A stretch of 6,427 nt of DNA from an uncultured Sphingomonas sp. (GCA_902806295.1 CADCWB010000091.1:1-6427), one strand, 5' to 3'; shown: positions 1 to 6,361, numbered from the stretch's first letter. Notes: generated from the letters alone by a model not told the origin. Numbers and translations: made by a program.

Positions 1-143
1 AGCGGGCCCGATGGTGTCCCGCCCCCGGCCGGCGGGGCTCCCTGGCCCGTGGACAGCGTGGACGGGCTGCACCCGCCCTCGATGACCACAGGCCCATCAA
101 CCGCATCGGCGCTTTCGATTTCGTTCATCAGGTACTTCATCAT
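1..143 (-). CDS. Possible partial open frame, product unknown
   Basis: From the ATG at 143 the minus strand stays open for 47 codons to the window edge, starting MMKYLMNEIESADAVDG and ending in a Gly/Pro/Ala-rich stretch. GGAG lies 6 bases before the ATG, which is good spacing, and third codon positions are mostly G or C. The frame is the same one that carries the IS6 transposase fragment, separated from it by the TGA at 192-194. I recognise no family. In DNA of this GC content an open stretch of this length is common by chance, so it may not be a gene. The rest of positions 1-191 holds nothing else I can support apart from a short inverted repeat. Confidence 0.25.
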   Translation of the reverse strand, partial: MMKYLMNEIESADAVDGPVVIEGGCSPSTLSTGQGAPPAGGGTPSGP

Positions 144-191
144 CCCGGTCTCCGGTCGGACAAACGGCTGTCCAAGGAAACCGGGTGCAGC
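66..191. repeat. Ten-base perfect inverted repeat, arms 106 bp apart
   Basis: The + strand has GCTGCACCCG at 66-75 and its exact reverse complement CGGGTGCAGC at 182-191. The match does not extend on either side. The right arm lies immediately beside the point where the IS6 transposase similarity ends (about 192-194). It could be the footprint of a rearrangement or pure chance; there is no further evidence. Confidence 0.3.
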
Positions 192-392
192 TCACAGCTT
201 GGCCGCGAAGTCGCCGCCGAACTTCAGGCACCACTGCCGGATGCTCTCGTGGCTGACCACGATGCCGCGCTCGGCCAGGATCAGCTCGACGTCGCGGAAG
301 CTCAGGCCGAAGAGGTGGTAGAGCCACACCGCGTGGCTGATGACCTCGGCCGGGAAGCGATATTCGAGGTAGGTGGCGGGCTCTGGCGTCAT
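192..392 (-). pseudogene. Truncated IS6-family transposase, N-terminal 66 codons
   Basis: The frame encodes only the N-terminal part of an IS6-family transposase. Residues 11-30 (YRFPAEVISHAVWLYHLFGL) and the helix-turn-helix that follows, about 31-60, containing SFRDVELILAERG, SHESIRQW and CLKFGG, are typical of this family. An intact member is roughly 220-240 residues and would continue into RR-rich sequence and the WHLDE motif that carries the first Asp of the DDE catalytic triad. Here the similarity ends after FAAKL and a TGA follows. The translation past the stop (AAPGFLGQPF) does not resemble an IS6 transposase. The fragment therefore lacks the whole catalytic domain and cannot transpose. 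The ATG at 392 has GGAGGG directly adjacent, unusually close for a ribosome-binding site. It lies in the same orientation as the operon and about 60 bp past its last stop. The family call is confident; the start is less so. Confidence 0.85.
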
Positions 393-450
393 CCCTCCAG
401 CTTGGCCCAGCCAGCTCGTTCCGGCCAGAGACCGTCAACTTGCCAATGCC
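195..450 (-). mobile_element. IS6-family insertion sequence remnant
   Basis: The transposase fragment plus about 58 bp upstream of its start make up the surviving 5' part of an IS6-type element. On the minus strand the sequence just after the racemase-like stop begins GGCATTGGCAAGTTGACGG (450 down to 432). It starts with GGC and is AT-richer than its surroundings, and it resembles in form the GGC-T-TTGCAA-type ends known from IS6 elements. I infer that 450 is the original outer end, which would put the insertion one base past the TAA of the last operon gene. The other end, near 194, is where transposase similarity stops, probably a deletion or recombination junction. No matching inverted copy of the end was found in the window. 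Confidence 0.55.
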
Positions 451-451
451 T

Positions 452-1189
452 TTATTTCGCAGCGACCCGGAACAGCCCTCCCAGCGCAATCTCGTCGGTC
501 GCGATGCCCATCCGCCGCAGCGCTGCCCAAAGCGAGGCCTGGTTGGAGGTAACGACGGGCAGATCCAGTTCGCTCTCCAGCCGTTCGATCTGGTCCAGCA
601 CCAGCAGGTTCGTGCAGCTCACGAACAGGGTGTCGCAGCCGCGGATGCGTTCCCGGTTGCGGAGAACCAGGTCTGCTACATCGGACGAGGCGAGCGCCAT
701 GATCTCGGCACTGACGGCACAATGGAAGGACGCGTAAGCGGCCACCTCAAAGCCGTGGTGCGCGAGGAAACCGATCTCGTGGTCATTCACCGCATCCGGG
801 TAGGGCGTGACCATGAAGATCCGACGTGCTCCCACCGCCTGCAGTGCCTCGAGCACCGCGGTGGAGGTGGTGACGGCCGGGATACCGGTCAGGGCTGTGA
901 TCCGGTCGGCAATCGCGGACTCGTTGCCGAAGCCGTCGAGGAAGCTGCCACTGGTGCAGCCATAAACCAGGACCTCGGGATGCACCTTCGCAAGGTCGAG
1001 CGCGGCGCGGTCCGCCGTCTTGCCCATGGCGATGAGCGATTCCTTCGTCAGTGCCGCTTCCGGCCGCGACAGGCGATTGTGGTTGGTCACCACCCCCCTG
1101 GGCAAATACCGTGGCAACTCCCGTTCCAGCGCCACATTCACCGGCGGCGCGATGATGCCGATCCGCCGCACCCTGTTGTCGGTCGCCAT
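452..1189 (-). CDS. Maleate isomerase / Asp-Glu racemase superfamily enzyme
   Basis: This 245-residue protein belongs to the two-cysteine superfamily that includes maleate cis-trans isomerase, arylmalonate decarboxylase and the aspartate/glutamate/hydantoin racemases. Two similar alpha/beta halves each offer one active-site loop. The first is VYGCTSGSF (75-83) with Cys78; the second is VSCTNLLVLD (190-199) with Cys192. The following PVVTSNQASLWAALRRMG (211-228) is characteristic of the maleate isomerase and arylmalonate decarboxylase branch rather than of classical hydantoin racemase. Arylmalonate decarboxylase has Gly in place of the first Cys. Retention of both therefore favours isomerisation or racemisation over decarboxylation. 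An earlier in-frame ATG (1309) would overlap hyuB by over 100 bp and add a poorly structured 40-residue leader. The chosen ATG has a strong AAGGGGAG site and begins a normal first beta strand (RRIGIIAPP, 8-16). It is the last operon gene. The substrate is unknown but presumably is that of HyuAB or its product. Confidence 0.88.
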   Translation of the reverse strand: MATDNRVRRIGIIAPPVNVALERELPRYLPRGVVTNHNRLSRPEAALTKESLIAMGKTADRAALDLAKVHPEVLVYGCTSGSFLDGFGNESAIADRITALTGIPAVTTSTAVLEALQAVGARRIFMVTPYPDAVNDHEIGFLAHHGFEVAAYASFHCAVSAEIMALASSDVADLVLRNRERIRGCDTLFVSCTNLLVLDQIERLESELDLPVVTSNQASLWAALRRMGIATDEIALGGLFRVAAK

Positions 1190-1196
1190 GCTCGAT

Positions 1197-1204
1197 CTCC
1201 CCTT
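1197..1204 (-). promoter_or_regulatory. Ribosome-binding site that fixes the racemase-like start
   Basis: The minus strand reads AAGGGGAG here, seven bases upstream of the ATG whose A is at 1189. It overlaps the TAA stop of hyuB (1203-1205), so ribosomes ending hyuB translation would sit beside the next start. It is the best Shine-Dalgarno match seen in the operon and is the main reason for rejecting the longer start at 1309. Confidence 0.75.
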
Positions 1205-2927
1205 ACCGGGCGGCTCGTGCCGCACGCAGCGTCGCGGTTCTCGGCTCATCCGGTGTTCCGTCCTGGTGCAGCACGACACCGTAATGTTCTGCCGCCTGGT
1301 CCGGCTCAATCAGTCCGTAGCGGACGTCGCGCGCAACGAGCGCCGGGTCGCGCGCGAGGGGATCACCGTAGCCGCCGCCTCCCGGCATCTCGACGATCAA
1401 CCGGTCGCCGGCGGGGATGCGCTGGAAACCCTTCACGCGCAGCGCCGCACCCGAGCCGAGGCCGAGCCGGCCGGTTGCACCGGGGCCGCCCCCCTCTCGG
1501 CCGCGCGCCGGATGCACACCGCGCTCGAAGCGTGCATGAATGCCGAAGGCGGCGTCATCGCGACTGGCGATCTCCATCCGCTGACCGAGGCCGCCGCGCT
1601 GCCGACCGGGCCCGCCGGAGCCGCGGCGGAACTCCTTCCGCCAGACCACGAGTGGCGTGATCGCCTCGGTGATCTCGACCGGCACATTGCGCACGCCGGA
1701 GGGGAAGGGTGTGGCGGAGAGCCCATCTTGCCGCGGCCGCGCGCCCGCGCCGCCGGAATGGAAGGTCGTGACGTTGAAGGCCCTGGTCCCCGTGCCGCCC
1801 GTGCCAGTCAGCCCGTGCCCGGCGACCAGACTGAGGTTCCAGAGATTGGAGGTCCCCTCAGCGGGCACTGTCCCCGGCATTGTCTGGTTCAGGCAGCCAT
1901 AGACCACGTCGGGCAGCATGTGGCCGATAAGAGAGCGTCCGTACACCGCAGCCGGATGCGGCGCGTTGACGATGGTGTTCTCCGGCGCCGTGACGACGAT
2001 GGCGTCGAGCGTGCCGGTGTTGTTCGGGATCCAGGGCGCGAGCGCTGCCTTCACGCCGAAGGCCGTATAGGCCTCAGTGTAGCAGAGCGGACAGTTGATG
2101 GCGTAGCCCGACAGGCCGGAACTGCCGGCAAAGTCCACGAGCACCCTGTCCTCGCCGATGGTCAGGGTCGCCGCGAGCGTCACCGGTGCCTCAAAGCCGT
2201 CGATGATCATGCTGGCGCTCCAGCTTCCACGCGGCAGCTTGGCGATGACCTCCGCCATGGCGCGACGGCTGCGGGAGACGATCTGCTCGCCCAGTTCCTC
2301 GAGATCGGCGAGCTCGTACTCCCGCATCATGTCGAGCAGGCGCTGGCCACCCTTCTCGTTGCAGGCGACTAGCGCGTAGATGTCGCCCACCACCTGCACC
2401 GGCTCGCGCACATTGGCGCGGACGATGTTCAGCAGATCATCATTCATCCGCCCCTCGCGCGCGAGGTGCATCAGCGGGATGTAGAGGCCCTCATGGTAGA
2501 CCTGCCGGCCTTCCACGCTGCTGCCAAGGCCGCCGATATCGACCACATGCGTCGTGCACGCGAACAGCGCAACGCCACGGCCTTCGAGGAAGACCGGCGT
2601 CACCACCGTCAGGTCGAAGAGATGGCCGGTGCCCTTCCAGGGATCGTTGGTGATCAGCACGTCGCCGGGCTTCAGCGTCGCCGCCGGGAAAGCGTCGAGG
2701 AAGTGGACGACGGAGCGCGCCATGGAGTTGATGTGCCCCGGGGTGCCAGTGACCGCCTGCGCCAGCATGCGCCCCTGCATGTCGAAGACACCGGCGGAGA
2801 TGTCGCCGGCCTCGCGTGCCGCGGTGCTGAAGGCGGTGCGGACCAGGGTCTGCGCCTGTTCCTCCACTACCGAGAGCAGCCGGTCCCAGAGGATCTGGAT
2901 CTCGATCTCTCCCAGCGGGCTTCTCAT
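1203..2927 (-). CDS. hyuB: Hydantoinase/oxoprolinase subunit B (HyuB-like)
   Basis: This 574-residue protein is the hydantoinase B family partner of HyuA, equivalent to the C-terminal half of eukaryotic 5-oxoprolinase. In structurally studied relatives this subunit carries a metal centre and the site where the activated substrate reacts. Visible family motifs are SAGVFDMQGRMLAQ (44-57), HINSM (65-69), ITNDPWKGTGHLFD (92-105), THVVDIGG (126-133), EGLYIPLMHL (146-155), NVREPVQVVGDIYA (172-185), RGGLGQRMEI (444-453) and the C-terminal signature MPGGGGYGDP (514-523). H102, D105, H127 and D130 are candidate metal ligands by position. The form NDPW-K-GTGHL differs from the NDPY-x-GGTHL of better-known members but keeps the His and Asp. 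The ATG overlaps the hyuA stop by 4 bp, with AGAGGA about 7 bases upstream. The gene ends 13 bp before the racemase-like gene. It is full length with no frameshift. The family call is secure; the choice among hydantoinase, lactamase and carboxylase roles is open. Confidence 0.92.
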   Translation of the reverse strand: MRSPLGEIEIQILWDRLLSVVEEQAQTLVRTAFSTAAREAGDISAGVFDMQGRMLAQAVTGTPGHINSMARSVVHFLDAFPAATLKPGDVLITNDPWKGTGHLFDLTVVTPVFLEGRGVALFACTTHVVDIGGLGSSVEGRQVYHEGLYIPLMHLAREGRMNDDLLNIVRANVREPVQVVGDIYALVACNEKGGQRLLDMMREYELADLEELGEQIVSRSRRAMAEVIAKLPRGSWSASMIIDGFEAPVTLAATLTIGEDRVLVDFAGSSGLSGYAINCPLCYTEAYTAFGVKAALAPWIPNNTGTLDAIVVTAPENTIVNAPHPAAVYGRSLIGHMLPDVVYGCLNQTMPGTVPAEGTSNLWNLSLVAGHGLTGTGGTGTRAFNVTTFHSGGAGARPRQDGLSATPFPSGVRNVPVEITEAITPLVVWRKEFRRGSGGPGRQRGGLGQRMEIASRDDAAFGIHARFERGVHPARGREGGGPGATGRLGLGSGAALRVKGFQRIPAGDRLIVEMPGGGGYGDPLARDPALVARDVRYGLIEPDQAAEHYGVVLHQDGTPDEPRTATLRAARAAR

Positions 2928-5002
2928 CGGCCGGTCCTCTCGATCACGATGTGGCCGGCCGCATTCGGCCCGGCCTGGAAGCCCTGCGGGACAAGGGTGG
3001 AGGTCTCTGCCTCCACGATCACCGCAGGTCCCTGGATGCGTGCGCCGGGCGGTAGCGCGGCCCGATTATGGATCGCTGCCTCGACCTCGGCGCCGGTGCC
3101 GGGGTCCATCAGGCGGCGCCAGCCGGAAGGCGCGGGCGCCTCGGCCGGAGCCGGGTCCGGGATGCGGGCCGGCAAAGGCTTCGGCTCCGCCAGCGAGAGA
3201 GTCCAGGTCAGGACCTCGATCTCGAGTCCAGGAATCGTCCGTCCGTAAAGGCCGTGATAGGTGGTCTCGAAGGTGGCACGCAGACGCTCCGCGCCATCGG
3301 TGCCATAGGGACCGTCCGGCAGTACCACCGGCACCTCGTGCCCCTGGCCACGATAGCGCATGAAGCCGGAGCGCACCTCCCGCAACAACGCGTCCGGTGC
3401 GCCGAGCCGCACCACCGCCTCGGCCTCGGCGCGCATTTCCGTGAACAGGGCGTTGACCATCACGGCGTCAAACGCGGTTAACGGGACCAGGCGGGTGCGC
3501 ACCACCTCGTAACCGATCGGTGCGCCGAGGAAGCCATGAGCGGAGCCAACGCCGGCGCCGACCGGCACCAGCACGCGGTGGATGCCGAGCTTCTGCGCCA
3601 TTCGCGCGGCGTGCAACGGTGCGGCGCCTCCGAAGGCTATCATGGTGCGCCCTGCCGTCTCCTTGCCGTTCTCCACCGCATGCACGCGTGCCGCGTTCGC
3701 CATGGTCTCGGTCACGATCTCGGTGATGCCGAGGGCCGCCTGCTCGACCGACATGGAGAGCGGCGTCGCCACCGTCTCCCGGCACGCCGTCCCGGCCGCC
3801 TCTGGGTGCAGATCGATATGCCCGCCCGCAAAGCGCGCCGGGTCGATCCAGCGCAGCACCAGGTCGGCATCGGTCACGGTCGGCAGCGTGCCGCCGCGGC
3901 CGTAACAGGCCGGACCGGGCATGGAGCCGGCGCTATCCGGCCCGACGGTGATGCGCCCGAGCGGATCGACGCGCGCGATGGAGCCGCCGCCGGCGCCGAT
4001 CTCGACCATGTCGATGACCGGAACACGCACCGGGATGCCGCTGCCCTTCACGAAGCGCGCGGCACGTGCGATCTCGAAGTGGCGCGCCTGCTGCGGCTTC
4101 TGATCGTCGATCATGGTGATCTTCGCGGTGGTGCCACCCATATCGAAGGCGAGCGCCCGGTCGATGCCACTCTGGGCGGCGATGAGTTGGGCGAGGATGG
4201 CGCCGCCGGCTGGCCCGCTCTCCACCAGGCGGATCGGGAAGCGGCGTGCCGTCTCGACCGTTGTGATGCCGCCCGAAGACATGATGAGCAGCAGCGGCGC
4301 CCGGGAACCGAGGGCACGCAGGCCTTCCTCCAGCCGGCGGAGGTAGCTTTCCATCAGCGGCAGGACATAGGCGTTGGCGACCGTGGTGGAAGTGCGCTCG
4401 TATTCCCGGATCTCCGGGCAGACCTCGCTCGAAATGGCGATGACGGAAGCGGGGAAGGTGCGCGACAGGATCTCCCGCGCGCGGATCTCATGCTCTGGGT
4501 TCTGGTAGGAATGCAGGAACGAGATGGCGAGCGCCTCGATCCCTCCGGCGGCAAGCGTCTCGCCGATCATGGTGAGCGCGACCTCGTCCATGGGCAGCAG
4601 CACGGTGCCATCAGCGGCGACGCGTTCCGGCACTTCCAGACGCCAGGGGCGGGAGACCAGCGGCTCTGGCCGTTCCATGTAGAGGTCGTACTGCTCGAAG
4701 CGGTGCTCATAGGCGATCTCAAGGGAGTCGCGGAAGCCCTCGGTAGTCACCAGGGCGGCCTTCGCCCCCTTGCGCTCGATCAGTGCGTTGGTGGCCAGCG
4801 TGGTGCCGTGGATGACGAGCGCGAGATCGGCAGCGGCGAGCCCGGCCTGCTCCAAGACCGCGGCAGTGCCCTTCAGCACGGCGCGTTCCGGCGCGTCAGG
4901 CGTGGTCAGCACTTTGGCGGAAAGCGAGCGATCCGGAAGCTGGAGGACGAGATCGGTGAAGGTGCCGCCGATATCGACAGCCAAGCGTGCGGTCTGTGTC
5001 AT
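2924..5002 (-). CDS. hyuA: Hydantoinase/oxoprolinase subunit A (HyuA-like, ATP-binding)
   Basis: This 692-residue cytoplasmic protein is the ATPase-fold subunit of the hydantoinase A / 5-oxoprolinase / acetone-carboxylase alpha family. Members use ATP to open cyclic amides such as N-methylhydantoin, 5-oxoproline or lactams, or to activate ketones for carboxylation. The N-terminal phosphate-binding motif DIGGTFTD is at 10-17, followed by HGTTLATNALIERKG at 65-79. The central hydantoinase A domain (about 205-495) shows MSSGG (241-245), ESGPAGG (261-267), the second nucleotide-binding motif FDMGGTTAK (286-294), EIGAGGGSIA (334-343), PGPACYGRGG (362-371) and FGGAAPLHA (457-465). A C-terminal family domain follows from about 505, with YRGQGHEVPV at 550-559. 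Length is normal and no key motif is missing. AGGA sits about 4 bases before the ATG. Its stop overlaps the hyuB start as ATGA, implying translational coupling and a stoichiometric complex. The symbol denotes the family; the actual substrate is not determined. Confidence 0.93.
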   Translation of the reverse strand: MTQTARLAVDIGGTFTDLVLQLPDRSLSAKVLTTPDAPERAVLKGTAAVLEQAGLAAADLALVIHGTTLATNALIERKGAKAALVTTEGFRDSLEIAYEHRFEQYDLYMERPEPLVSRPWRLEVPERVAADGTVLLPMDEVALTMIGETLAAGGIEALAISFLHSYQNPEHEIRAREILSRTFPASVIAISSEVCPEIREYERTSTTVANAYVLPLMESYLRRLEEGLRALGSRAPLLLIMSSGGITTVETARRFPIRLVESGPAGGAILAQLIAAQSGIDRALAFDMGGTTAKITMIDDQKPQQARHFEIARAARFVKGSGIPVRVPVIDMVEIGAGGGSIARVDPLGRITVGPDSAGSMPGPACYGRGGTLPTVTDADLVLRWIDPARFAGGHIDLHPEAAGTACRETVATPLSMSVEQAALGITEIVTETMANAARVHAVENGKETAGRTMIAFGGAAPLHAARMAQKLGIHRVLVPVGAGVGSAHGFLGAPIGYEVVRTRLVPLTAFDAVMVNALFTEMRAEAEAVVRLGAPDALLREVRSGFMRYRGQGHEVPVVLPDGPYGTDGAERLRATFETTYHGLYGRTIPGLEIEVLTWTLSLAEPKPLPARIPDPAPAEAPAPSGWRRLMDPGTGAEVEAAIHNRAALPPGARIQGPAVIVEAETSTLVPQGFQAGPNAAGHIVIERTGR

Positions 5003-5053
5003 GTCATCCTGCGATCCGGCACTCTGTTCCTGTGGGTGGGCGGCGGTTCGCCC

Positions 5054-6031
5054 TTAATCCGCCCGGATGCCGGCGGTGCGGACGACGCCGGCCCAGGTCT
5101 CGGCCTCAGCGCGTACGAAGGCGGCGAATTCGGCCGGCGGCAACGGACCGGGTTCGAAGCCGATGCGGCGCAGCAGGTCGACCACCTCCGGCTTGGCAAG
5201 AAGCTTGGCGATCGCCGCATGGAGCAGTCCGCGCACGGCGACCGGTGTTTCAGGCGGCGCGACCACGCCGTACCAGTTGGCGATGTCGAAATCCGGCACA
5301 GCATCGCCGACCGAAGGCACCTCCGGCGCTTCGGACCAGCGCGCCTTGCTGCTCACGGCGAGCAGCCGCACTTGGCCTTGCTGGGCGGCCGGCCACACAG
5401 AGGTATCGCCGAAATGGATGTCGACATTGCCGGCGATGAGATCAGCCATCGCCGGTCCCGTGCCGCGATAGGGCACATGCGTCATCCGCGCGCCAATGCG
5501 CAGGTTGAGCAGGGCGCCCGCCAGGTGCTGTCCGGTGCCGACGCCGCCGGAGGCATAGCGAATGGCCTCCGGCTGCCGGTGCAGCAGGGCGACAAAGTCG
5601 GCGAGGTCGCGCGCCGGCAGGTCCCGGCGGCAGACCAGCAGCAGCGGGCTACGAACCGCGCGGGTAATGAAGCCGAGCGACATTGGGTCATAGGGGGTGG
5701 GGCGCACGGCGGGACCGGCGGTCATGTTGCCGGGGCTTGCCATGGCGATGGTGTAGCCGTCGGGCGGCGACTTCGCCATTGCGTCCACGCCGATGGCGCC
5801 ACCCGCACCGGCCCGATTATCGACCACCACCGTCTGGCCGAGCGCGGCGCCGAGGTGTTCGGCGATAATCCGCCCCGTGGCGTCGACGCCGCCGCCCGCG
5901 GCGAAGGGCACGATCAGGCGGATCGGCCGGTTGGGGAAATCCTGCGCCAGGGCAGGTCGGTCCATGCTTCCGGCGGCGCTCGCCGCCAGGAGAATGAGGC
6001 TGAGGTGGCGCCGCGGGAGGAGGAGGGTCAT
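5054..6031 (-). CDS. Bug/TctC-family periplasmic solute-binding protein
   Basis: This 325-residue protein belongs to the Bug family, the extracytoplasmic binding proteins of tripartite tricarboxylate transporters, which bind small carboxylates or related compounds in the periplasm. A signal peptide is visible: Arg-Arg at 7-8, a hydrophobic stretch at about 9-20, and an ALA-Q cleavage site near residue 29. The mature start NRPIRLIVPFAAGG (34-47) and the segment VDNRAGAGGAIG (70-81) followed by SPPDGYT (88-94) are family hallmarks. YASGGVGTGQHLAG (159-172) and HVPYRGTGPAMADLIAG (185-201) match the usual ligand-loop regions. Length is typical and complete. The start is supported by the signal peptide; the best ribosome-binding match is AAGGA about 10 bases upstream. 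It is the first gene of the operon, 51 bp before hyuA. No TctA or TctB gene is in the window, so it is an orphan binding protein here, which is common in this family. Family assignment is secure; the ligand is unknown. Confidence 0.93.
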   Translation of the reverse strand: MTLLLPRRHLSLILLAASAAGSMDRPALAQDFPNRPIRLIVPFAAGGGVDATGRIIAEHLGAALGQTVVVDNRAGAGGAIGVDAMAKSPPDGYTIAMASPGNMTAGPAVRPTPYDPMSLGFITRAVRSPLLLVCRRDLPARDLADFVALLHRQPEAIRYASGGVGTGQHLAGALLNLRIGARMTHVPYRGTGPAMADLIAGNVDIHFGDTSVWPAAQQGQVRLLAVSSKARWSEAPEVPSVGDAVPDFDIANWYGVVAPPETPVAVRGLLHAAIAKLLAKPEVVDLLRRIGFEPGPLPPAEFAAFVRAEAETWAGVVRTAGIRAD

Positions 6032-6097
6032 CCTGCTGGTATCCTTACATGAGGCGTTGGTGCAGCGAGCCGCCGGGAGCCAGGTCGGGTGGCCCAG

Positions 6098-6115
6098 CTA
6101 CGGCTAAGCCGTTAG
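6098..6115. promoter_or_regulatory. Palindromic site upstream of the operon, possible operator
   Basis: The core ACGGCTAAGCCGT (6100-6112) is a perfect 13-base palindrome around a single central A. CTA at 6098 and TAG at 6113-6115 extend the symmetry if one base is allowed to bulge. It is centred about 75 bp upstream of the start of the first operon gene. Such symmetry suits a dimeric repressor or activator. A terminator is less likely, because there is no T-run and a real RNA hairpin would keep only a short stem. No regulator gene is in the window to pair it with. Confidence 0.35.
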
Positions 6116-6361
6116 ACCCTCGGGCATGCCGTTCAACGTATGGCCCGCCCCGTCCGCAAGCGCTTCCTCACGGGTCAGTGCGATCAGTCCACGTCAACGC
6201 ATCCGGTCTCGGAGCACCGCCCCGGCCAAGATGGAGATCCGCGCGTCCCGGTCCTCCTGAAGCACATCGGCGTCGAGCGCCATTGAACGGCACAGGATTC
6301 CGGTACGCCGGTCGACTGTCAGGCCATCTCGCTTCCGCCACCCGCAGACCTCATCAGCCGC
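6104..6361 (-). pseudogene. Possible decayed coding remnant upstream of the operon
   Basis: One minus-strand frame is open from 6361 to a TGA at 6196-6194 and then again to a TAG at 6106-6104. The first part reads ADEVCGWRKRDG, then the methionine at 6283 beginning MALDADVLQEDRDARISILA, ending RDRMR. The second part reads RGLIALTREEALADGAGHTL and continues to its stop. Both halves have a protein-like mix of residues with plausible helices, which suggests a gene fragment broken by a stop codon. No Shine-Dalgarno sequence precedes the methionine at 6283, and a second TGA lies just upstream at 6364-6362. I recognise no family, and open frames occur by chance in such DNA. Apart from this, the palindrome and the weak promoter candidate, I see nothing supportable in 6032-6427. 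Confidence 0.2.
6109..6136 (-). promoter_or_regulatory. Weak sigma-70-like promoter candidate for the operon
   Basis: On the minus strand TTGAAC (6136-6131) matches four of six -35 consensus positions. It is followed after 16 bases by TAACGG (6114-6109), a poor -10 match. The -10 element would lie inside the palindrome at 6098-6115, the usual arrangement for repression. Transcription would start near 6102, giving a leader of about 70 bases. Promoters of high-GC proteobacteria often match consensus poorly, so this is only a candidate. Confidence 0.2.

Noticed and set aside
21..38. GCCCC...GGGGC hairpin resembling a terminator
   Set aside because: It has a five-base stem in very GC-rich DNA, no T-run on either side, and no gene clearly ending there.
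97..489. A 130-codon minus-strand frame overlapping the IS6 fragment
   Set aside because: It runs in a different frame from the recognisable transposase sequence and also overlaps the racemase-like gene's 3' end. Its Arg-rich translation is a frame shadow.
1190..1309. Longer start of the racemase-like gene at 1309
   Set aside because: It would overlap hyuB by over 100 bp and add a 40-residue Arg/Ser-rich leader unlike the family's N-terminus. The ATG at 1189 has a strong ribosome-binding site.
440..2372. Two long overlapping + strand open frames (about 406 and 450 codons)
   Set aside because: They are antisense to the racemase-like gene and hyuB, have Arg/Gly-rich low-information translations and no domain signature.
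6045..6050. ATGTAA start-stop pair just upstream of the Bug gene on the minus strand
   Set aside because: It has no convincing ribosome-binding site of its own, and such a six-base match is expected by chance, so it does not support a regulatory minimal ORF.
3536..6052. Very long open frame (838 codons) on the + strand
   Set aside because: It lies antisense to hyuA and the Bug gene, whose products carry clear family motifs. Its translation is Arg/His/Asp/Gly-rich without recognisable domains, as expected for the shadow of GC-rich coding DNA.
6140..6286. A 48-codon + strand open frame in the upstream flank
   Set aside because: It has no Shine-Dalgarno sequence, no recognisable similarity, and is antisense to a more protein-like minus-strand frame. 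The length is expected by chance.
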